Below are positions 42,418 to 49,812 of a stretch of 64,000 nt of DNA, piece after piece. Source of the stretch: CAVZBW01 sp963778465 (GTDB taxonomy: Bacteria; Actinomycetota; Acidimicrobiia; Acidimicrobiales; RAAP-2); the NCBI GenBank assembly GCA_963778465.1, contig CAVZUK010000003.1, positions 2,170,001 through 2,234,000 of the forward strand, in the 5' to 3' direction. The notes beneath the pieces were generated by a model, which searched no databases, was not told the origin of the DNA, and saw only the letters and a program-made list of their open reading frames with translations. Within the stretch, counting starts at the first letter, position 1, and each line of letters starts with the position of its first letter. The position numbers and the translations under genes were made by a program.

Positions 42418-43451
42418 CAGAAGATCCGGTTCACGAGGTCGGGGTCGTTGACGTCGGGCTCGCCGGAGGGAGCCCAGCCGGCCAGGTATCCGATGGTGCC
42501 GCCCATGCCTCCCGAGGGCGGCGCCGGGCCTTCGGGCGCCTGCCACCGCGCGCTCACCCGCATGCCGACCCGGACGTCGTCCGCCCGCAGATCGAGCAAC
42601 GGCTGATAGGTGAGGATGACGTCCGAGGACCGGTCGTCGCCACCACCCTGGCCGGCCGCCGCTGCGTCACCCCTCGTGTCGAGGAGGACCATCGCCCGCA
42701 CGAAGGGTTCGGTCTCGGTCTGGCCCGGGTATTGGACGGGGGTCACGATCGTGAAGTTGGTCACCGTGCCGGTCTGGGGCAGCTCGACCTCGTGATCGGG
42801 GCCGAGCTCGACGGCGTCGACGGGGCAGAACCCTCGCCCGCCGGTGTACGTGCGCCCGCAGATCGGGCAACGAAACCCGATCAGGTGCTGGCCGCGGCTG
42901 GCGTCGATGGCTCGGAGGGCATTGGGCGACACCGTCTCCCGGTAGGTGATGGACGCGCCGAAGTCCATCATCGTCACGAGCTCCGCCGGGGGCCCGGCGT
43001 CGTCCTCCGGTATCTCGGGCTCCTCGCCGGGTACGAAGCACTCGATGTCGTCGATCCGGCCCGAGCGCTGCGCCCGCCACCTCGGCGCCACGCGGGTCCC
43101 GGCCTCGAGGGCGTCGGACGAGCCTGCGTCGACGGCGTGGAGGAGCGTGCTGTCGGCCCCGTCGAGGCGGATCAGTGCGAAGGCGAAGGGCCGCTGCAGC
43201 GGGTGCTGCACCGTGGGCTCGGCGACCCACGTCCACGAGGTGACGGTGCCGACCGGGCCGACCTCGACGAGCTCGTGGTCGAGGGCCTCGCCCGTCTCGG
43301 GGTCCCACTCGAGAGGTGGGACGAGCACCCGGTCCCCGCAGCGGACCCCGGTGATCCGGCGCTGCGTGAGCCCGTTCATGAAGGCGCCGAAGACGGGTCC
43401 GAGCGATCGCCGATACGGGAATTGGATGGTGTTGGTGTTGTCTGGTGCCAC
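42417..43451 (-). CDS. Tandem DUF35 OB-fold protein (thiolase partner)
   Basis: 344 residues with two DUF35 units. The N-terminal unit (about 20-160; RRITGVRCGDRVLVPPLEW) has lost most zinc-ribbon cysteines. The C-terminal unit (about 190-330; HLIGFRCPICGRTYTGGRGF with CPVDA) keeps C-x2-C and a third Cys, then the OB-fold GTVTNFTIVTPVQYPGQTE. DUF35 proteins bind thiolase-like enzymes as CoA-substrate channels. Two units may match the two thiolase-like proteins downstream. GTG 43451 has GGAGG four to five bases upstream; earlier in-frame starts add an unlikely N-terminus. It is first in the minus-strand series and divergent from the encapsulin genes. Confidence 0.85.
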   Translation of the reverse strand: MAPDNTNTIQFPYRRSLGPVFGAFMNGLTQRRITGVRCGDRVLVPPLEWDPETGEALDHELVEVGPVGTVTSWTWVAEPTVQHPLQRPFAFALIRLDGADSTLLHAVDAGSSDALEAGTRVAPRWRAQRSGRIDDIECFVPGEEPEIPEDDAGPPAELVTMMDFGASITYRETVSPNALRAIDASRGQHLIGFRCPICGRTYTGGRGFCPVDAVELGPDHEVELPQTGTVTNFTIVTPVQYPGQTETEPFVRAMVLLDTRGDAAAAGQGGGDDRSSDVILTYQPLLDLRADDVRVGMRVSARWQAPEGPAPPSGGMGGTIGYLAGWAPSGEPDVNDPDLVNRIF

Positions 43452-43690
43452 CCGGCCTCCGTGTTGGTCTCGAAAGCGTGGGGAACATAGCCCGTATGTG
43501 GGCGAGTCGCCCGACCGGTAGCATCCCCCAAGGTTGTAGGCGTGCAGCACCGTCGGCTCCCCGGCACTCGCCGGGCGGAACCGGCCCGAGGTTCACTTCG
43601 GTCCGGGATGCCGGCCCGAAGTCGGCAGAGAAGAGTCGGCCCCCGAGGTAGGCGTCGAGGTCGGCCCAAGAGAGTCGGAAGGGAGTGTCG

Positions 43691-44083
43691 ATGGCTAGCG
43701 AGGGACTCCATGAGCCGGTGGAGCGGCTCGACGACCAGACGATCGACCATCATCGGGCGATCGTCTCGCTGATGGAGGAGTTCGAGGCGGTCGACTGGTA
43801 CGACCAGCGCGTCAAGGCCACCCAGGACCCCACCCTCGCCGCCATCCTCGCCCACAACCGCGACGAGGAGAAAGAGCACGCCTCCATGGTCCTCGAATGG
43901 TTGAGGCGGCGAGACCCGCAGCTCGACAAGAACCTGCGCACCTACCTCTTCACGTCGCTTCCCATCACCGAGGTGGAGGCGGAGGAGATGAGAGCGGAGG
44001 CCTCGGGAGAGTCGACGGACGCCGGGTCGCCAGGGGACGCCCCGGCGTCGCTCGGGATCGGAAGCCTGCGAGGGATGGAGTGA
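43691..44083 (+). CDS. Encapsulated ferritin-like protein (EncFtn) with cargo-loading tail
   Basis: 130 residues. The helical core matches encapsulated ferritins: HHRAIVSLMEEFEAVDWYDQ (ferroxidase Glu and Trp-Tyr), then ILAHNRDEEKEHASMVLEWL with the Glu/His metal ligands and RRRDPQLDKNLRTYLFT. EncFtn forms a decamer that oxidises Fe(II) and works only inside an encapsulin shell. The C-terminal LGIGSLRGME is the targeting peptide that docks to the shell, after a flexible Ser/Gly/Ala linker. ATG 43691 has a GAAGGGAG element upstream. Coupled to the shell gene by TGATG. Confidence 0.93.
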   Translation: MASEGLHEPVERLDDQTIDHHRAIVSLMEEFEAVDWYDQRVKATQDPTLAAILAHNRDEEKEHASMVLEWLRRRDPQLDKNLRTYLFTSLPITEVEAEEMRAEASGESTDAGSPGDAPASLGIGSLRGME

Positions 44084-44892
44084 TGGATCACCTACTGCGT
44101 ACGCATGCCCCTTTGTCGTCTGCGGCCTGGGAGGTGGTCGACGGCGAGGCCAAGACCCGCCTCACCACCCAGCTGGCGGCCCGCAAGCTCGTCGACTTCG
44201 ACGGCCCCGAGGGCTGGGACCGTGCCGCCGTCTCCACCGGACGCGTGACGCACCTCGAGAGCGCCGTCGAGGGCGTCCAGGCCGGCGTCCGAGCCGTGCA
44301 AGCCCTGACCGAGCTGAGAGTGGAGTTCTCGGTGTCCCGCTCGGAGCTCGAGGACATCGACCGGGGTGCCGCCGACCCCGAGTTGGACGACCTGGACCGA
44401 GCCGTGCGCCAGATCGCCCTCGCGGAGAACGTGGCCGTGTTCCACGGCTTCGCCGCCGGGGGGATCCAGGGGATCACGGAGCGGTCGTCGCACGACGCCA
44501 TCTCGATCGACGTGGACTTCGATCGGTACCCCAACGTCGTCGCCCACGCGGTGGAGGCCATGCGGGGGGTCGGGATCGACGGGCCTTACGGCCTCGCCAT
44601 CGGCCCCTCCGGCTACAACGGGATCATCGAGACCACCGAGCACGGGGGTCACCTGCTCCTGGACCACCTCCGCCGGATCCTCGGTGGTGCGGTCGTCTGG
44701 GCCCCGGGTGTCGAAGGTGCCGTGGTCCTCAGCCTGAGAGGCGGGGACTTCGTCCTGTCCTGTGGCCAGGACCTTTCGATCGGCTACCTGAGCCACGACG
44801 CGCTCGAGGTACGGCTGTACCTCGAGGAGAGCCTGACCTTCCGAGTCCTCGAGCCCGACGCCGCCGTGGTGCTCCGCAGCTCCCGAGGCTGA
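44083..44892 (+). CDS. Encapsulin nanocompartment shell protein (family 1)
   Basis: 269 residues of the HK97-fold encapsulin (Linocin_M18) family. It starts MDHLLRTHAPLSSAAWEVVD, the region that makes the shell lumen cargo-binding site, then AARKLVDFDGPEGWDRAAVSTGR, FHGFAAGGIQGI in the P-domain, and the C-terminal DLSIGYLSHDALEVRLYLEE with ESLTFRVLEP, all typical. With EncFtn it would make an iron-storage compartment that protects against oxidative stress. TGATG couples it to the cargo gene. Tandem 13-bp repeats follow its stop codon. Confidence 0.95.
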   Translation: MDHLLRTHAPLSSAAWEVVDGEAKTRLTTQLAARKLVDFDGPEGWDRAAVSTGRVTHLESAVEGVQAGVRAVQALTELRVEFSVSRSELEDIDRGAADPELDDLDRAVRQIALAENVAVFHGFAAGGIQGITERSSHDAISIDVDFDRYPNVVAHAVEAMRGVGIDGPYGLAIGPSGYNGIIETTEHGGHLLLDHLRRILGGAVVWAPGVEGAVVLSLRGGDFVLSCGQDLSIGYLSHDALEVRLYLEESLTFRVLEPDAAVVLRSSRG

Positions 44893-44964
44893 TCGGACCG
44901 CGCAGTCGGACCGCGCAGTCGGACCGATCAGTCGGACCGATCAGTCGGACCGATCAGTCGGTCC
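44891..44964. repeat. Five 13-bp tandem repeats after the encapsulin gene
   Basis: A 9-base partial unit is followed by five units: GCGCAGTCGGACC twice, GATCAGTCGGACC twice, and GATCAGTCGGTCC. Period 13 with no spacers, so not a CRISPR. It lies between the encapsulin stop and the GTG of the drug exporter. Confidence 0.85.
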
Positions 44965-44996
44965 AATTGTCGGCCAGATAGTCGGCGAGGAGAGCA

Positions 44997-46604
44997 GTGA
45001 ACGGGAAAGAGGGATCCAAGAACCTCGTACTGGTCGCGATGATCTTCGCGGTCGCGATGACCTTCATCGACCAGACGATCGTCTCGATCGCGGTGCCACA
45101 GATCCAAAAGGAGCTGCACCTGACCTCGACGGGCGTGCAGTGGGTGGTCAACGCCTACCTACTGTCGCTCGCCGCGCTGTTCGCCTTCGGCGGGCGGCTG
45201 GCCGACATGGTCGGGCACCGGCGGATGGTGGTGATCGGCGTCGTCGTCTTCGTCTTCGCCTCCGTCATGTGCGGGCTCACCCCGGCCAACTCCGCCGCCG
45301 AGGCCTGGATCATCGCCTGGCGGGTGGTCCAGGGAGCGGGCGGCGCGCTCATGTACCCGGCCGCGCTGGCGCTCGTGGTCAACGCCTTCCCCCTGCGAGA
45401 GCGCGGTCGGGCCATGGCGGTCTTCTTCGGGGTGGCCGGCGGGCTCACGGCGATCGGGCCCATCCTGGGCGGCTACCTGAGCGAGTGGACCTGGCGGGCC
45501 ATCTTCTGGGTGAACGTTCCTGTCGCCCTGGTGGCCCTGATCCTGATCGTCGTGTCCCGTCCCACCTCCGAGACACGCCCGGGTCGGCTCGACTACCGCG
45601 GGCTGGTGCTGATCTCCGGCGGAGTGGCCCTGAGCGTCCTCGGCCTGCAGCAGTCGGCGGTCTGGGGCTGGAGCAATCCGGCGACGTGGCTGTGCATCTT
45701 CTTCGGTGCGGCGCTGCTCGTGGTCTTCGCGTTCGTCGAGCTGAGAACGCCCGAGCCGCTGATCCAGGTCAAGATCTTCGCCAACCGCGCCTTCTCGGTG
45801 GAGAACGCCGTCCTCCTGATCTCGATGATGGTGTTCATCCCGATCTTCTTCTTCGCCAGCGAGTACTCCCAGATCGCACTGGGCGACTCGGCGCAGGAGG
45901 CCGGCCTGTACCTCTTGGTGTTCTTCGCCGGATTCGCGCCCGGCGCCCAACTCGGTGGCCGGATCCTCGACCGGCGCGGCGCCAAGCCGGCGGTCGTGGG
46001 CGGGTGTGCACTCGCCGCGGTGGGATTCGCCCTCTGGGCGAGCCACGCCACCACCCTGTCGCTCGGATCGCAGTGGGTGTCGATCGTGATCGCCGGCGCG
46101 GGCACCGGCCTCATGCTCGGTCCGGCCAACACCGACGCCATCAACCGGGCACCGCGGCTCTCCTACGGCGAGGCGACCGGGATCACCCAGACGGTCCGCA
46201 ACTACGGTGCCTCGCTCGGCCTGGCCATCCTCGGGACCATCCTGCTCAGCGTGGAGCGGTCACGCCTGACCTCGTCGCTCACCGCCCGAGGGGTTCCCGA
46301 GTCCTCGGCGAGCCATCTGGCGAACACGATCTCCCAGTCGAAGGGCACCGCGAACGTGCCGGCCTCGTTGCTGCAGACCCCCCTCGGTGAGCGCATCCAC
46401 GCGGCGGCGCAGGCCGGTTTCGCCGATGCCACCCAGGTCGTGCTCTACGTCATGTGCGGGATCATGGCCGCGGCCGGCGCCGTCGCCCTGTTCGGCCTGC
46501 AGCGCGGCCTGCAGGAGGCGACCGACGACCAGGGAGCACTCTCTCCCGCAGGGACCGTCGGGACTGCTGGGCCCGTCGGGGGTCAGTCCCCCGCCCAGGC
46601 CTGA
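44997..46604 (+). CDS. MFS drug exporter, DHA2 family (14 membrane segments)
   Basis: 535 residues. MIFAVAMTFIDQTIVSIAVP is the DHA2 motif at helix 1 (D-x-T-I-V), WVVNAYLLSLAALFAFGGRL helix 2 followed by ADMVGHRRMVV (motif A), and GPILGGYLSEWTWRAIFWVN is motif C. Fourteen hydrophobic segments can be counted. It is a proton-coupled exporter of drugs or lipophilic compounds of the EmrB/QacA type. GTG 44997 is preceded by GGCGAGGAG. The last 20 residues are hydrophilic. Confidence 0.92.
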   Translation: MNGKEGSKNLVLVAMIFAVAMTFIDQTIVSIAVPQIQKELHLTSTGVQWVVNAYLLSLAALFAFGGRLADMVGHRRMVVIGVVVFVFASVMCGLTPANSAAEAWIIAWRVVQGAGGALMYPAALALVVNAFPLRERGRAMAVFFGVAGGLTAIGPILGGYLSEWTWRAIFWVNVPVALVALILIVVSRPTSETRPGRLDYRGLVLISGGVALSVLGLQQSAVWGWSNPATWLCIFFGAALLVVFAFVELRTPEPLIQVKIFANRAFSVENAVLLISMMVFIPIFFFASEYSQIALGDSAQEAGLYLLVFFAGFAPGAQLGGRILDRRGAKPAVVGGCALAAVGFALWASHATTLSLGSQWVSIVIAGAGTGLMLGPANTDAINRAPRLSYGEATGITQTVRNYGASLGLAILGTILLSVERSRLTSSLTARGVPESSASHLANTISQSKGTANVPASLLQTPLGERIHAAAQAGFADATQVVLYVMCGIMAAAGAVALFGLQRGLQEATDDQGALSPAGTVGTAGPVGGQSPAQA

Positions 46605-46630
46605 GTCTCCAGGGCGGAGGTGCAGCCAGC

Positions 46631-47575
46631 TCAGCTGAGCACGCGCCTCCGGAAGTTGCGGATCCCGAGGGTCAGGAAGAGGGCGCAAAAGCCGATCAGG
46701 ACCGGGTAGATGATGTAGAGGTGCATGTGCACCGCGTCGGTCAGTCCGGCCCGCAGGCCCTCGTTCACGTAGATGAGCGGATTGATCAGGACGAGCGCCT
46801 GGAGCCAGTGGAACCCTCCCACCTGTAGAGGGGAGAGGCGCTCCCACTCGTAGTAGGTGCCGCCGAGGAACGTGATCGGCAGCACCACGAAGCCGAACAT
46901 GAGCCCGATGTTGCGGGGCTCGAAGGTCGTGCCGAGCAAGAGCCCGAGAGAGGCCATGCCGACGCACGTGAGGGGGATCAGGGTGAGGACGATCCACCAC
47001 GTCACCGTCAGGTTGGCCTCGACGCCCGGGGCGTGGACGACGTCGGCGATCGGGAAGACGATGATCGCGGCGAGGACGCCTTGCAGGGCCCCGGAGAGCA
47101 CCTTGCTGATCGCAACCAGCCAGGTGGGGCAGGGGGCCTGGACGCGATCCTCGATCTCCCGGGTGAAGCCGAATTCCTGGGCGAGGGGCACGGCCACGGC
47201 CTGGATCCCCTGGAACATGATCGAGATCCCGACGACGCCGGGCACGAGCACGGTCGCGAAGTTGGAGCTGGCTGCGGCCCCCTGGCCACCGACGGCCTGA
47301 CCGATGGACGGGAAGACGTAGAGGAAGACGAACACGAGCAGCAGCGGTTGGATGATGGTCCTCGCGATGAACTCCCCGAGGTGCTTGCGCAGGACCGTGA
47401 CGTCGCGTTGGAAGAGCGCCACCATCGCACTCCGGCTGGCTGCCACGACGGGCCGTGTCTGCGTCCCGACGGGCGCCGGTGGCGGGCCCCCGGCCACCGC
47501 GAGCAATGGCTCTTCCGCAGCGTGCGCCACCCCGCCGGCGCTTGCCGACTCGGTGTCGACCGGCTCGGTGCTCAT
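46631..47575 (-). CDS. ABC-2 type exporter permease (DrrB-like)
   Basis: 314 residues. A hydrophilic N-terminus of about 60 residues is followed by RDVTVLRKHLGEFIARTIIQ, typical for DrrB-type permeases, and six membrane segments with FGFTREIEDRVQAPCPTWLVA in the central loop. The partner ATPase is encoded directly upstream (47604-48566). Probable role: export of a drug, glycolipid or polyketide. Controlled with the PadR gene upstream. Confidence 0.9.
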   Translation of the reverse strand: MSTEPVDTESASAGGVAHAAEEPLLAVAGGPPPAPVGTQTRPVVAASRSAMVALFQRDVTVLRKHLGEFIARTIIQPLLLVFVFLYVFPSIGQAVGGQGAAASSNFATVLVPGVVGISIMFQGIQAVAVPLAQEFGFTREIEDRVQAPCPTWLVAISKVLSGALQGVLAAIIVFPIADVVHAPGVEANLTVTWWIVLTLIPLTCVGMASLGLLLGTTFEPRNIGLMFGFVVLPITFLGGTYYEWERLSPLQVGGFHWLQALVLINPLIYVNEGLRAGLTDAVHMHLYIIYPVLIGFCALFLTLGIRNFRRRVLS

Positions 47576-47603
47576 GAGTGCTGCTCTCTTCGGTCCCGCA
47601 TTC

Positions 47604-48566
47604 TCAGGCCTCCCGGAGCTCTCGACCGGTCAGGTCGATGAAGACGGTCTCGAGGCTGGGCTCGCGTATCGACAGGTCGACGATCTCGAGACCCTCGGCC
47701 TCCGCCGCCGCGACCAGCCGGGGCACGAGCCGCCCATGGGATCGGGAGTGGATCTCGACGCCGTCGTCGAGCAGGCGGATGCGGCCGATGTCGTCGGTCT
47801 CATCCTCGAGTCGTCGGGCGAAAGCCCCGGGATCGCCGTTGAGGCGGACGACCGCAACCGTGTCGGCGTCGACGGAGCGCTTGAGCCCCGCCGGGCTGTC
47901 GAGCGCCAGGATGCGCCCGTGGTCCATGATCGCCACGCGCCCGCAGAGCTGCTCCGCCTCCTCCATGTAGTGGGTCGTGAGCATGATGGTCTGCCCCGAG
48001 CGATTGAGCTCGCCGAGGATCCCCCAGAGCGCCAGGCGGCTCTGGGGGTCCAACCCCGCCGTGGGCTCGTCCAGGAAGAGGACGGCCGGGCGGTGCAGGA
48101 TGGCCCGGGCGATCATCAGGCGTTGGGCCATCCCCCCGGACAGCGCGTAGACGGACGCCTTGCCCCACCTCTGCAGCTGGATGCGCTCGATCAGCTCGTC
48201 GGCCGCCGCCTGGGACGCCTTGCCCGACATGCCGAAGAGACGGCCGTGGAAGTAGAGGTTCTCCCAGACGTTGAGCGAACGATCGAGGGTGTTCTGCTGC
48301 GAGACCACCCCGATCAGCTGCCGTGCGAGGGAGGGATGGGCGATCACGTCCACCCCTCCCACCGACGCGTTTCCCGCCGTGGGGACGACCCGTGTGGTCA
48401 GCATGCCGGCCGTCGTCGTCTTGCCCGCGCCGTTCGGGCCGAGCAGCCCGAAGATCTCGCCGGCCGTGACGCTCAGGTCCAGCCCGTCGACGGCTGCCTG
48501 GTCGGAGCCGGCGTACACCTTGGTCAGGCCCGCGGTCCTGATCATGGCGTCGCCGGTCGGAGGCAC
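47604..48566 (-). CDS. ABC exporter ATPase (DrrA-like)
   Basis: 320 residues. Walker A GLLGPNGAGKTTTAGMLTTR, signature YALSGGMAQRLMIARAIL, Walker B AVLFLDEPTAGLDPQSR, and switch His in IMLTTHYMEEAEQL. The C-terminal 80 residues form the DrrA-type extension. GTG 48566 is immediately after the PadR stop codon; ATG 48545 (MIRTAGLTKVY) would remove seven residues and is possible. It forms one transcript with padR upstream and the permease downstream. Confidence 0.92.
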   Translation of the reverse strand: MPPTGDAMIRTAGLTKVYAGSDQAAVDGLDLSVTAGEIFGLLGPNGAGKTTTAGMLTTRVVPTAGNASVGGVDVIAHPSLARQLIGVVSQQNTLDRSLNVWENLYFHGRLFGMSGKASQAAADELIERIQLQRWGKASVYALSGGMAQRLMIARAILHRPAVLFLDEPTAGLDPQSRLALWGILGELNRSGQTIMLTTHYMEEAEQLCGRVAIMDHGRILALDSPAGLKRSVDADTVAVVRLNGDPGAFARRLEDETDDIGRIRLLDDGVEIHSRSHGRLVPRLVAAAEAEGLEIVDLSIREPSLETVFIDLTGRELREA

Positions 48567-49148
48567 TCAGTCCTCGGCGAGGATCTCGTAGAGGGTCTTG
48601 CGGGCCTGGCGCACCGCGTCGATGCTACGGCGGATCTGATCAGGGCCTCCGGCGCGGCCGACCTGGCGCGCGGCCTGGAGCAGCTGCCCCGAGGCCTCGC
48701 GCAGGGAGGCCACCTCCTGTCCCGTCTCGTCCGCGCCCTCCCAGGGAAGGCGCCCCTCGGACCGGCTGGTCTCGGCGTCCTGCTGCCCGGCCTCCGTGAG
48801 CTGGTACAGCCGCTTGCCGTCGCGCTCTTCGGAGCTGACGATGCCCTGGTCCTCGAGCAGCTGCAGCAACGGGTACACGGATCCCGGGCTGGGTCGCCAC
48901 AGGCCTCCGCTCTGTGCCTCGAGGCGCTGCATAAGGTCGTAGCCGTGGGCCGGACCTTCCTGGAGCGCGGCCAGGACGAGCCGCCGGACGTCGCCTCTGC
49001 GGGCGCGCCGTCCCGGCGGGCCCCAGCCGGCTCCGGAGAACTCGCCAGCCCAGGCCGCCCGGCCCCGCCGTCCACGGCCCTCCCGGCCTTCGCGACCTTC
49101 GCGGCCGCCCCACTGTCCTCGCGTACCTCTTTGTCGTTCGTGCGTCAT
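48567..49148 (-). CDS. PadR family transcriptional regulator
   Basis: 193 residues. The winged helix is VRRLVLAALQEGPAHGYDLM with LWRPSPGSVYPLLQLLEDQG and RLYQLTEAG (residues 54-120), the PadR signature. The first 50 residues are Gly/Arg-rich (GGREGREGREGRGRRGR), unusual for the family and perhaps an extra nucleic-acid contact. The C-terminus is helical for dimerisation. GGGAG precedes the ATG. It represses its own drrAB-like operon in known cases; an AT-rich palindrome at 49210-49229 is the likely operator. Confidence 0.92.
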   Translation of the reverse strand: MTHERQRGTRGQWGGREGREGREGRGRRGRAAWAGEFSGAGWGPPGRRARRGDVRRLVLAALQEGPAHGYDLMQRLEAQSGGLWRPSPGSVYPLLQLLEDQGIVSSEERDGKRLYQLTEAGQQDAETSRSEGRLPWEGADETGQEVASLREASGQLLQAARQVGRAGGPDQIRRSIDAVRQARKTLYEILAED

Positions 49149-49209
49149 CGGGTGCTCCCTTCTCGGAGAGGCTCCTTGTGAGTCTCTCGTGACGTGTCTC
49201 GATCAGTAA

Positions 49210-49229
49210 TGATATATCAGTATATGTCA
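49210..49229. promoter_or_regulatory. Probable PadR operator
   Basis: TGATATATCA (perfect 10-bp palindrome) directly followed by GTATATGTCA gives the AT-rich dyad typical of PadR sites (known form ATGT-N8-ACAT or similar). It lies between padR and the divergent Nudix gene; the Nudix ATG begins at its last base, so both directions may be repressed. Confidence 0.55.
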
Positions 49230-49729
49230 TGACACGCGCGACCGAACACGCGGGTCCGGCCCGACGGCGCGACGCCGTCCGCGTCGTGCTCATGGACCCC
49301 GAGGACCGGGTCCTCCTCATCAGCGGCTCGGATCCCACGGTCCCCGCCGGCGCGCGTTGGTGGCACGTGCCGGGTGGCGGCATCGAGCCGGGCGAGAGCC
49401 CGGAATCGGCGGCCATCCGCGAGACCGCCGAGGAGACCGGGCTTCGACTCGCCTCCGTCGGCCCCGTGATCTGGCGCCGGCGCGCCGAGTTCTTCCTGAT
49501 GGGTGAGCGCATCGAGCAGCACGAGGTGTACTTCGCGCTGGCGGTGGGGCCCTTTGCCCCGGCGGTGTCCGGCTGGACCGATCTCGAGCGGCGATGGATG
49601 GGCGAGTTCCGCTGGTGGTCGCCCGCCGAACTCGCCGGCACCGCCGAGACCGTCTATCCGGAGGGCTTGGGCGAGCTGGTAGCCGGCTGGCGCCTTGCCG
49701 GCCTGGTCACGCGCGCCGTCACGGGCTGA
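49229..49729 (+). CDS. Nudix hydrolase
   Basis: 166 residues. The Nudix box is GGGIEPGESPESAAIRETAEETGL (in parts: GGIEPGESPESAAIRE and TAEETGL) near residues 49-72, with all catalytic Glu present. The protein hydrolyses a nucleoside diphosphate linked to another moiety; the substrate is unknown. The ATG is at the edge of the putative PadR operator with no room for a Shine-Dalgarno, so the mRNA may be leaderless. Confidence 0.9.
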   Translation: MTRATEHAGPARRRDAVRVVLMDPEDRVLLISGSDPTVPAGARWWHVPGGGIEPGESPESAAIRETAEETGLRLASVGPVIWRRRAEFFLMGERIEQHEVYFALAVGPFAPAVSGWTDLERRWMGEFRWWSPAELAGTAETVYPEGLGELVAGWRLAGLVTRAVTG

Positions 49730-49812
49730 CGCCGAGTCGCCCGCGTGCACACCGGGTGGGCGGTCGGCGCCGACGGAGGATTGCGCCCCGTCCCATCGGG
49801 CACACTTGGAAC

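Noticed and set aside
44891..44964. CRISPR array
   Set aside because: The repeats are 13 bp with no spacers, and no cas genes are present.
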